Positions 58,001 through 64,000 of a stretch of DNA of 64,000 bases are shown one piece after another. The notes under the pieces are model-generated. The model did not search any database, was not told the DNA's origin, and saw nothing but the letters and a program-made list of their open reading frames with translations. This stretch comes from Parasedimentitalea denitrificans. Its GTDB lineage: Bacteria; Pseudomonadota; Alphaproteobacteria; Rhodobacterales; Rhodobacteraceae. Within the stretch, counting starts at the first letter, position 1; each line of letters begins with the position of its first letter. The translations under genes and the position numbers were made by a program. The stretch lies in assembly GCF_011813015.1 (NCBI RefSeq), contig NZ_QHLQ01000005.1, forward strand, positions 62,001 through 126,000, written 5' to 3'.

Positions 58001-58718
58001 CTACTTGCGGACTGGCGAGTATGAGGGTGGTACCCTTGGCGAGATTTTCATCGATATGCACAAAGAGGGTGCAGGCTTCCGGGCGATGATGAACAACTTT
58101 GCCATCGCGGTTTCGGTTGGTCTGCAGTACGGCGTGCCGCTCGAAGAGTTCGTCGATGCCTTTACCTTTACCAAGTTTGAGCCTGCCGGAATGGTTCAGG
58201 GCAATGACAGCATCAAGAATGCGACATCCATTCTGGACTATGTGTTCCGGGAACTGGCTGTCAGCTATCTGGACCGCACTGATCTGGCTCATGTCAAACC
58301 TGAGGGCGCGACATTCGATGACATCGGACGTGGCGAGGAAGAGGGCGTTTCCAACGTTTCCGAGATCAGTGAAACGGCTGCCAGTAAATCGCTGGAAGTT
58401 CTCAAGCAGATTTCGTCGACTGGCTACCTTCGCAAGCGAATGCCTCAGGATCTGGTTGTTCTCCAGGGTGGTCAAAGCGACACTGCGGACCTGAATAACG
58501 GTTCTGATCCAGTGTCTTCCTTGCAATCACTGGTACCGGAAACAGGGGCAAGTGCTTCTGCGTCAGTGCCTGTTAACTCGGGGATGACCGCGCGGACTAA
58601 GGCAAAAATGCAAGGCTATGAGGGTGAAGCCTGCAATGAATGCGGCAATTACACATTGGTCCGCAATGGTACGTGCATGAAGTGCAATACATGTGGTGGA
58701 ACTTCTGGCTGTAGTTAA
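55062..58718 (+). CDS. nrdJ: adenosylcobalamin-dependent ribonucleotide reductase (class II)
   Basis: 1218 residues. Reduces ribonucleotides to deoxyribonucleotides, using coenzyme B12 and no oxygen. Seen: [49 protein letters not shown] (active-site block), [14 protein letters not shown], and a C-terminal four-plus-cysteine ribbon (CNECG...CMKCNTCGG) near 1190-1217. I place the start at ATG 55062 ([15 protein letters not shown]); an upstream in-frame extension to 54963 is cysteine-rich and unlike the family. A terminator follows. Confidence 0.97.
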   Translation: MKIERKFTTAGQDAYADLDFISATSEIRNPDGTIVFRLDNVQVPSSWSQVASDVIAQKYFRKAGVPSRLKKVREKNVPEFLWRSVPDGDDVEFGGETSSKQVFDRLAGAWAYWGWKGGYFSSEADAQSYYDEMRFMLASQRAAPNSPQWFNTGLHWAYGIDGPAQGHHYVDHKTGKLTKSNSSYEHPQPHACFIQGVQDDLVNEGGIMDLWVREARLFKYGSGTGTNFSHLRGEGEALSGGGKSSGLMGFLKIGDRAAGAIKSGGTTRRAAKMVIVDADHPDIEKFIEWKVLEEQKVASIVAGSKMHEKMLNSIFEAIRSWDGAEADAYDASSNTTLKTAIREAKKVMIPETYIKRVLDYAKQGHTSIEFPTYDTDWDSEAYNSVSGQNSNNSIRVTNAFLTAVEKDADWQLINRTDGKVAKTVRARDLWSKVGHAAWACADPGIQYHDTVNEWHTCPADGEIRGSNPCSEYMFLDNTACNLASINLLTFLKDGVFQADDYMHACRLWTLTLEVSVMMAQFPSKEIAQLSHDFRTLGLGYANIGGLLMNMGFGYDSDEGRSLCGALTALMTGVAYMTSAEMAGELGAFEGYERNSENMLRVIRNHRNAAYGNSDGYVGLSVKPVPLDLHNCPDGQLTDLAKSAWDEALELGEKHGYRNAQTTVVAPTGTIGLVMDCDTTGIEPDFALVKFKKLAGGGYFKIINRSVPAALEGLGYSSAQIEEITGYAVGHGTIGNAPAINHTSLTGHGFGPNELTKIDAALESAFDVRFVFNQWTLGEDFCTGVLGIPATKLNDPTFDLLRHLGFTKADIEAANDHVCGTMTLEGAPHLKEEHYSIFDCANACGKKGKRFLPVDSHITMMAAAQSFISGAISKTINMPNDATIEDCQEAYELSWSLGIKANALYRDGSKLSQPLAAALVEDDDEAAEVLETGSNQEKAAVLAEKIVEKVIVKEIVKSHREKMPHRRKGYTQKAVVGGHKVYLRTGEYEGGTLGEIFIDMHKEGAGFRAMMNNFAIAVSVGLQYGVPLEEFVDAFTFTKFEPAGMVQGNDSIKNATSILDYVFRELAVSYLDRTDLAHVKPEGATFDDIGRGEEEGVSNVSEISETAASKSLEVLKQISSTGYLRKRMPQDLVVLQGGQSDTADLNNGSDPVSSLQSLVPETGASASASVPVNSGMTARTKAKMQGYEGEACNECGNYTLVRNGTCMKCNTCGGTSGCS

Positions 58719-58725
58719 GTGAATA

Positions 58726-58747
58726 ACGCCCCGGGCAACTGGGGCGT
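58726..58747 (+). terminator. terminator of nrdJ
   Basis: A perfect 7-bp stem ACGCCCC / GGGGCGT with an 8-base loop, 7 bp after the stop. No strong T run. Confidence 0.65.
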
Positions 58748-58781
58748 GTCAGCTTGATGTCAGCATTCATCACTAGGGTTT

Positions 58782-58800
58782 AGGAACAAAGTTTGTTCCT
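58782..58800. promoter_or_regulatory. 19-bp perfect palindrome
   Basis: AGGAACAAAGTTTGTTCCT, 26 bp upstream of the small frame at 58827. It contains GAAC-N7-GTTC, an inverted rather than direct relative of the SOS box. Probably a regulator site; the regulator is unknown. Confidence 0.5.
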
Positions 58801-58826
58801 GACATTAAAGAATTCGGGAAGGGGCG

Positions 58827-58952
58827 ATGTGCAGCTTCTTGTCAAAAAACACGGGGCAGGTGCGCTTGCCTCAGAACGGTATTCAAGCCGCAGGCAATAA
58901 CAAGACGAGCGGTAAACTACAGAGCTTGGGTAGCGAAACTTGGGGGGCTTAG
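58827..58952 (+). CDS. possible 41-aa protein gene ahead of a strong terminator
   Basis: ATG 58827 follows GGGAAGGGGCG (spacing about 6) and reads MCSFLSKNTGQVRLPQNGIQ and on to LGSETWGA. The TAG stop lies in the loop of the intrinsic terminator at 58942-58971. Codon third positions resemble the neighbours. No family recognised. The transcript could instead be an untranslated small RNA (TTGCCT / AGGCAA and CGG / CCG stems are possible). Confidence 0.4.
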   Translation: MCSFLSKNTGQVRLPQNGIQAAGNNKTSGKLQSLGSETWGA

Positions 58953-58971
58953 GCCCCCCATTCTTTTTTCC
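58942..58971 (+). terminator. strong intrinsic terminator
   Basis: A perfect 7-bp stem GGGGGGC / GCCCCCC, loop TTAG, followed by attctttttt. It ends a transcript between nrdJ and cysS that no known gene explains. Confidence 0.85.
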
Positions 58972-59214
58972 GCAGACACCCATAGGGTAGGGGGCATTGG
59001 GCTGCGAGACAAACGAGGCTGACAAGAACAGACTTGGCGACAACGCACCACCGTGCTATTCACTCCCCATGAAACAGACATGCATCATTATTATTTGCTG
59101 CATTACCTGCTGAATACATCAGCGGGCCGGTATCTGTCGTTTCATTCCATCTGACACTTTGCTATGCCCGCGCTGCGCGCCCGGTACATTTGTGTGCCAA
59201 TTATAGGAGCTGTC

Positions 59215-60597
59215 ATGACTACTGACATCGTGATCAAACTGCACAACACCAAGACCCGCCGCAAAGAGGTCTTTACCCCGATCGACCCGGATAACGTGCG
59301 GATGTATGTCTGTGGTCCAACCGTCTATGACCGCGCCCACCTGGGCAATGCGCGCCCTGTGGTGGTGTTCGATATCCTGAACCGCCTGCTGCGCCAGAAC
59401 TATGGTTCCGATCATGTCACCTATGTGCGCAACTTCACTGACGTGGATGATAAGATCAACACACGCGCCGCCGAAAGCGGGCGCGAAATTGGCGAGATCA
59501 CGGCCGAAACCACACAGTGGTTTTTGGATGATATGGCGGCATTGGGGGCCATTGAGCCTGACCACATGCCGCGCGCAACACAGTACATCCCTCAGATGGT
59601 GGCGATGATTGAACAGCTGATTGCTAAGGGGCACGCCTATGCCGCCGAAGGCCATGTGTTGTTTGCCGTGGACAGCTGGAAAGAGGGCTATGGCAAGCTG
59701 TCGGGCCGGTCTGTCGATGACATGATCGCCGGTGCACGGGTTGAGGTCGCGCCGTACAAACGCAACCCGATGGACTTTGTTCTGTGGAAGCCATCGGACG
59801 ATACACAGCCGGGTTGGGATAGCCCTTGGGGACGTGGTCGTCCGGGCTGGCACATTGAATGTTCAGCAATGTCGTTTGAGCTGCTCGGCGATACATTCGA
59901 CATCCACGGCGGTGGTAACGATCTGATGTTCCCGCACCATGAGAATGAAATTGCGCAAAGCTGCTGCGCAAATGGTGACGATAGCTTTGCAAAAGTGTGG
60001 CTACACAACGAGATGCTTCAGGTCGAGGGCAAGAAGATGTCCAAGAGTCTGGGAAATTTCTTTACTGTCAGGGACTTACTGGATCAGGGCGTTCCGGGAG
60101 AAGTGATCCGATTTGTATTTTTGTCGACACACTATCGCAAACCGATGGACTGGACCGACAAAAAGGCAAAGGAGGCTGAGGCTACGCTGCGCAAGTGGCG
60201 GGCGATGACAACGGGCATCGAGCCCGCCGCCAACGCTGCTGCCGCAGTTGTTGAGGCGCTGTCGGATGACATCAATACCGCCGGTGCAATTGCGGGCCTG
60301 CATCAACTGGCTGCGTCAGGTGATGCTGCTGGTTTGTTGGCGTCCGCCCAGTTGCTGGGCTTGTTGACAGAAGAGGCTGGTGAGTGGGCTGACGTGGCAA
60401 CTGTCGATCTGTCGTCGTTTGAACAACGGTTGGCTGAGGCGCGGGAACAGGCGATGGCGACCAAAGATTTCACTGAGGTGGATCGGTTGAAGGCCGCCTA
60501 TGTTGCCGCAGGACTGGAAGTTCGGATGAGCAAGGCTGGGGTGGAGCTGGTTCCGGGGGCTGGGTTTGATGCAGCCAAGTTGGAGGGGCTGCTGTGA
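59215..60597 (+). CDS. cysS: cysteine--tRNA ligase
   Basis: 460 residues, class I synthetase. The [15 protein letters not shown] block has the HIGH-like motif and first zinc Cys. WHIECSAMS and HHENEIAQS provide further zinc ligands, and the KMSKS motif is [11 protein letters not shown]. The start is ATG 59215 with TAGGAGC upstream. Confidence 0.98.
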   Translation: MTTDIVIKLHNTKTRRKEVFTPIDPDNVRMYVCGPTVYDRAHLGNARPVVVFDILNRLLRQNYGSDHVTYVRNFTDVDDKINTRAAESGREIGEITAETTQWFLDDMAALGAIEPDHMPRATQYIPQMVAMIEQLIAKGHAYAAEGHVLFAVDSWKEGYGKLSGRSVDDMIAGARVEVAPYKRNPMDFVLWKPSDDTQPGWDSPWGRGRPGWHIECSAMSFELLGDTFDIHGGGNDLMFPHHENEIAQSCCANGDDSFAKVWLHNEMLQVEGKKMSKSLGNFFTVRDLLDQGVPGEVIRFVFLSTHYRKPMDWTDKKAKEAEATLRKWRAMTTGIEPAANAAAAVVEALSDDINTAGAIAGLHQLAASGDAAGLLASAQLLGLLTEEAGEWADVATVDLSSFEQRLAEAREQAMATKDFTEVDRLKAAYVAAGLEVRMSKAGVELVPGAGFDAAKLEGLL

Positions 60598-60648
60598 GTG
60601 TACTGACAAGAGCCAGACAAGACAGCGACCGATCCTGGGGGGGCATAA

Positions 60649-60699
60649 AGCGCCCTCCCATGGGGAGGGTCGGGCGCTGTCCGTGCCAGGGGCACGGAT
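60649..60699. repeat. paired GC-rich hairpins between cysS and cimA
   Basis: CCCTCCC-atg-GGGAGGG (60653-60669) sits inside an AGCG / CGCT outer stem (60649-60678). It is followed at once by CCGTGCC-agg-GGCACGG (60681-60697). No T run, so it is not a classic terminator. It looks like a REP-type intergenic palindrome. Confidence 0.6.
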
Positions 60700-60724
60700 C
60701 TGATTTCGATTTGGGGGCTGCGGC

Positions 60725-62359
60725 ATGACCAAAGAACGCCTGTACCTATACGACACCACCCTGCGCGATGGGCAGCAAACCCAGGGCGTGCAATTCTCGA
60801 CACCAGAGAAAATTCAGATCGCCAAGGCTTTGGATGGTCTGGGACTGGACTACATCGAAGGCGGCTGGCCCGGTGCCAATCCAACCGATAGTGCGTTCTT
60901 TGAAGAAGCCCCAAAAACCAAGGCACGTTTGACGGCCTTTGGCATGACAAAACGGGCCGGTCGTTCGGCAGAAAATGATGACGTGCTGGCGGCGGTGATG
61001 AATGCCGGAACCAAGTCTGTCTGTTTGGTCGGCAAGTCGCATGACTACCACGTGACCGCAGCACTTGGGATTTCGCTAGAGGAAAACCTAGAGAACATCC
61101 GGGCCTCGGTGGCGCATATCGTAGCACAGGGGCGTGAGGCGCTGTATGACGCTGAGCACTTCTTTGACGGCTACAAGGATAATCCTGAATACGCGCTGGC
61201 TGCTTGCCGTGCGGCGTTGGATGCTGGCGCGCGCTGGGTTGTGTTGTGTGACACCAATGGTGGGGCATTGCCCAGTGAAGTGGGGCGCATTGTGTCTGAG
61301 GTGATTGCTGCTGGCTTGCCCGGCGACCACCTGGGCATCCATACCCACAATGACACAGAAAACGCAGTGGCCTGTTCGCTGGCCGCCGTCGATGCAGGTG
61401 TGCGCCACTTGCAGGGTACCTTGAATGGGCTGGGTGAGCGTTGCGGAAATGCAAACCTAACCACCCTAATTCCGACCTTATTGCTGAAAGATCCCTATGC
61501 CAGCAAGTTTGAGGTTGGGGTGAGCCTCGACGCTCTTGAAGGGCTGACACAGGTGAGCCGGATGCTGGATGATATCCTGAACCGGATCCCGACCCGGCAG
61601 GCGCCTTATGTTGGGGCATCGGCCTTTGCGCATAAGGCAGGGTTGCATGCCAGTGCGATCCTGAAAGATCCCAGCACATATGAGCACATTGAACCCGAGC
61701 TGGTCGGCAATGCGCGCATTATTCCGATGTCGAACCAAGCCGGTCAAAGCAACCTGCGCAAACGGTTGACCGAAGCTGGGCTGAATGTTGAAAAGGGTGA
61801 TCCGGCGCTGAGCCTTATTTTGGAGCGGATCAAAATCCGCGAGGATGAGGGATATTCCTACGACACCGCTCAGGGCAGTTTCGAGCTGCTGGCGCGGGAT
61901 GCCTTGGGGCAGCTGCCCGAGTTTTTCGAGGTGAAGCGCTATAAGGTCACCGTTGAGCGGCGCAAGAACAAGTACAACAAGATGGTCAGCCTGTCCGAGG
62001 CGGTTGTTGTGGTCAAAGTTGACGGTGAAAAACGTCTGTCAGTCAGCGAGTCGATGGATGAGACCGGTAGTGATCGCGGGCCTGTGAATGCGCTGGCCAA
62101 GGCGTTGATCAAGGATCTTGGGCGCTATTCCAGTGTTCTGGAAGATATGCATCTGGTGGATTTCAAGGTGCGGATCACCCAGGGCGGCACCGAGGCGGTG
62201 ACGCGGGTTATTATCGACAGCGAAGACAGCAAAGGCCGTCGCTGGTCGACCGTTGGCGTGAGCCCGAACATAATAGATGCCTCGTTTGAGGCGCTGTTGG
62301 ATGCGATCCGTTGGAAGCTGATCCATGATGATCAGACTGAGGCTTTGAAGGATGTTTGA
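60725..62359 (+). CDS. cimA: citramalate synthase
   Basis: 544 residues. It condenses pyruvate and acetyl-CoA to (R)-citramalate, a threonine-independent entry to isoleucine. The DRE-TIM barrel has LYDTTLRDGQQTQGV, LCDTNGGALPSEV and HIGIHTHNDTENA-like metal histidines. The C-terminal LeuA-type regulatory domain spans about 400-535. Its stop overlaps the next gene by 8 bp. 2-isopropylmalate synthase is a related alternative, but the length and ending favour CimA. Confidence 0.92.
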   Translation: MTKERLYLYDTTLRDGQQTQGVQFSTPEKIQIAKALDGLGLDYIEGGWPGANPTDSAFFEEAPKTKARLTAFGMTKRAGRSAENDDVLAAVMNAGTKSVCLVGKSHDYHVTAALGISLEENLENIRASVAHIVAQGREALYDAEHFFDGYKDNPEYALAACRAALDAGARWVVLCDTNGGALPSEVGRIVSEVIAAGLPGDHLGIHTHNDTENAVACSLAAVDAGVRHLQGTLNGLGERCGNANLTTLIPTLLLKDPYASKFEVGVSLDALEGLTQVSRMLDDILNRIPTRQAPYVGASAFAHKAGLHASAILKDPSTYEHIEPELVGNARIIPMSNQAGQSNLRKRLTEAGLNVEKGDPALSLILERIKIREDEGYSYDTAQGSFELLARDALGQLPEFFEVKRYKVTVERRKNKYNKMVSLSEAVVVVKVDGEKRLSVSESMDETGSDRGPVNALAKALIKDLGRYSSVLEDMHLVDFKVRITQGGTEAVTRVIIDSEDSKGRRWSTVGVSPNIIDASFEALLDAIRWKLIHDDQTEALKDV

Positions 62360-63125
62360 CGACGACCTTCAGGCCTGTGCCGAGCTGGTACAGAAAGCTG
62401 ATGTAGACCGGTTTCAGGCAGTGATGGCTGCGCCAGTTGCTGCGCGCGAACTGCTGTTTGCGCTTTATGCGTTTAACGTCGAGCTGTCGCGGGCACCCTG
62501 GGCTAGTTCAGAGAGCATGATTGCTGAAATGCGGCTTCAGTGGTGGCGCGATGTTGGCGCGCAAATCGCTAAGAGCGAACCTGTACGCCGTCATTTTGTG
62601 GCAACGCCACTGGCGCGGCTGTTGCGTCCAGAACTGGCTGCAACGATTGATGGCATGGCTGAGGCTCGGAGATGGGATATCTACTGCGATCCGTTTGAGG
62701 ATGAGGCAGAATTTGATGCCTATATTGATGCCACATCCGGTAGTCTGATGTGGATGGCTGCCGCGTCGCTGGGCGAGGCTGACGAGGCTGTGGTGCGTGA
62801 TTTCGCCTATGGCGTCGGCGTTGCAAATTGGCTGCGGGCTATCCCAGAGCTTGAGGAAAATAAGCGTGTTCCTTTGCTGGACGGCACCCCGAATGGTGTG
62901 CGAGCTTTGGCGCGTAAAGCGCTGGATCGGCTGGTAAATGCACGTGTTAGTGGGGGGCGGATCTCTTCGGAGGCCGGCGTTGCCTTGCTGTCTGGCTGGC
63001 AGGCTGTGGCAATCCTGAAACAGGCGATCGCCCAGCCCGAACGCGTTGCTATGGGCGCATTAGGCCAAAGCGAGTTTCGTCGGCGTGCAGGCTTGATGTG
63101 GCGATCTGCATTGGGCCGCTGGTAA
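62352..63125 (+). CDS. squalene/phytoene synthase family protein
   Basis: 257 residues, all-alpha isoprenoid synthase fold. The N-terminal half has AFNVELSRAPWASSE, LRLQWWRD, and TSGSLMWMAA and GVANWLRAIPELEEN in the substrate helices. Many of the usual DxxxD motifs are weak, so it may be a non-carotenoid member (NDUFAF6-like in Rhodobacteraceae). Its ATG overlaps the cimA stop. Confidence 0.85.
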   Translation: MFDDDLQACAELVQKADVDRFQAVMAAPVAARELLFALYAFNVELSRAPWASSESMIAEMRLQWWRDVGAQIAKSEPVRRHFVATPLARLLRPELAATIDGMAEARRWDIYCDPFEDEAEFDAYIDATSGSLMWMAAASLGEADEAVVRDFAYGVGVANWLRAIPELEENKRVPLLDGTPNGVRALARKALDRLVNARVSGGRISSEAGVALLSGWQAVAILKQAIAQPERVAMGALGQSEFRRRAGLMWRSALGRW

Positions 63126-63149
63126 GCGATCGTCGGCGAAGAGGGGGGC

Positions 63150-64000
63150 TTACCCTCTGTCGCCTACGTAGGCATCTTCGCGCGGGCGCAGTATCAGCCA
63201 AATCAATGCACCACCGGCCAGCACCAGGAAGGGCGCCATGGCCATGTTGACGGCGTTCCAGCCCTCTACCGGGTTGCCGCCCGAACAGTTCATCAACCCA
63301 CCCGATGACAGCGATGCAAAGGTAACACCGCCAAAGACCAGCAGGTCATTCAGGCCCTGCATGCGGCCGCGTTCATGTGGTTCGTGTGCGCCGGCCAGCA
63401 TGGTGGTGGAGCCGATAAAGCCAAAGTTCCAGCCCAAACCCAGCAGGATCAGAGCGATGAAAAAGTTGCTGAGCTCAACACCGTTCAAGGCTACGGCACC
63501 TGCGCCGGCCAAGATCGCCAGACCAGCTCCGACAACTTTCTCAACACCAAATCGAGAGATCAGGTGGCCGGTGAAGAAGGATGGGATGTACATCGCCAGA
63601 ACATGCATGGTGACCACGTCAGCGGCGTTGTTCTGGGTAAAGCCACAGCCAACCACAGCTAGCGGTGTCGAGGTCATCACCAGGTTCATCAAGGCATAGG
63701 ACACCATGGCGCAGATCACAGCGACGGCGATACGTGGCGTTTTAAGCAGCTCCCAACGGGTACGTCCACGCGGCATGTCTGCACTCGGCGCAGCGGGCTT
63801 GGGGATGTCGAGGAACAGAAACAGCATTGAGCCAACGAGGTTGATCACAATGACAGCCATGTAGGCGCCCAGAAAGGGAATCACAAAGGCATCGCTGGTC
63901 GCCTTGACCAGTTGCGGGCCGATGATGGCCGACAGAAGACCACCTGCCATGACATAGGAAATCGCTTTGGGGCGGAACTCTTCACTGGCGGTATCGGCGG
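63150..64000 (-). CDS. MFS transporter, N-terminus cut by the window edge
   Basis: The frame stays open to base 64000 (upstream residues ADTASEEFRPKAISYV precede the internal Met at 63950), so the gene continues to the right. The visible 283 residues have about eight membrane helices, ending with a short cytoplasmic tail (RPREDAYVGDRG). Pattern HEPHERGRMQGLNDLLVFGG is typical of the family. Substrate unknown. Confidence 0.88.
   Translation of the reverse strand, partial: ADTASEEFRPKAISYVMAGGLLSAIIGPQLVKATSDAFVIPFLGAYMAVIVINLVGSMLFLFLDIPKPAAPSADMPRGRTRWELLKTPRIAVAVICAMVSYALMNLVMTSTPLAVVGCGFTQNNAADVVTMHVLAMYIPSFFTGHLISRFGVEKVVGAGLAILAGAGAVALNGVELSNFFIALILLGLGWNFGFIGSTTMLAGAHEPHERGRMQGLNDLLVFGGVTFASLSSGGLMNCSGGNPVEGWNAVNMAMAPFLVLAGGALIWLILRPREDAYVGDRG

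Noticed and set aside
58780..59043. 87-codon minus-strand frame antisense to the small gene at 58827
   Set aside because: Runs through the terminator and palindrome, has a Pro/Ser/Cys-rich random look and no ribosome site.

Overview
The window looks like ordinary chromosome of a marine Rhodobacteraceae (Roseobacter-group) alphaproteobacterium. Support comes from the gene orders bolA-grxD beside purL, ccmE to ccmF/ccmH with a gene-transfer-agent-type endolysin/holin pair between them, pdxH divergent from fabI, a B12-dependent nrdJ, and a two-domain cold-shock protein. A lexA gene with an alphaproteobacterial SOS box (GTTC-N7-GTTC) agrees. This is inferred from protein and gene-order recognition; no database was searched.

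Layout. 1-6 kb: a cut-off frame at the left edge, a hybrid sensor kinase, a 47-aa membrane protein, a GAPDH whose cofactor-site residues suggest NADP(H) use, a DUF808 protein and a Stf0 sulfotransferase. 6-10 kb: tkt, then a coiled-coil gene, zapA and an MliC-like gene overlapping by single bases. 10-18 kb: grxD, a 36-aa membrane protein, bolA, purL, an outer-membrane beta-barrel gene, a large MscS channel, a candidate small RNA and a LysR regulator. 18-29 kb: fused indolepyruvate ferredoxin oxidoreductase, murI, argC, the cytochrome c maturation genes ccmE, ccmF and ccmH split by the lysis module, a DUF2087 protein and an enoyl-CoA hydratase. 30-36 kb: an RTX-repeat protein, gltA, gltX, comEC and lexA. 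37-48 kb: a compact moeA/moaC/trpC/ung/trpD/trpG operon on the minus strand, a divergent polysaccharide deacetylase, a TauE/SafE permease, trpE and a PpiD-like chaperone. 48-54 kb: an aminotransferase, a subclass B1-like metallo-beta-lactamase, gpt, a LysE exporter, fabI, pdxH, a cold-shock protein, a DUF192 protein and tRNA-Pro(TGG). 55-64 kb: nrdJ, a possible small gene with a strong terminator, cysS, cimA, a squalene/phytoene synthase family gene and an MFS transporter cut by the right edge.

Most of the window is housekeeping metabolism: central carbon (gap, tkt, gltA, citramalate synthase), amino-acid and nucleotide synthesis, tRNA charging and c-type cytochrome assembly. The most unusual items are the GTA-type endolysin interrupted by an in-frame TAG; a roughly 79-nt candidate small RNA at 17180-17258 with an exposed anti-Shine-Dalgarno stretch; a 130-bp multi-hairpin palindromic element at 13376-13505; a short intergenic repeat present at least twice and perhaps three times; a chromosomal B1-like metallo-beta-lactamase; and several small reading frames under 60 residues. 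I saw no rRNA, CRISPR array, transposase or integrase.
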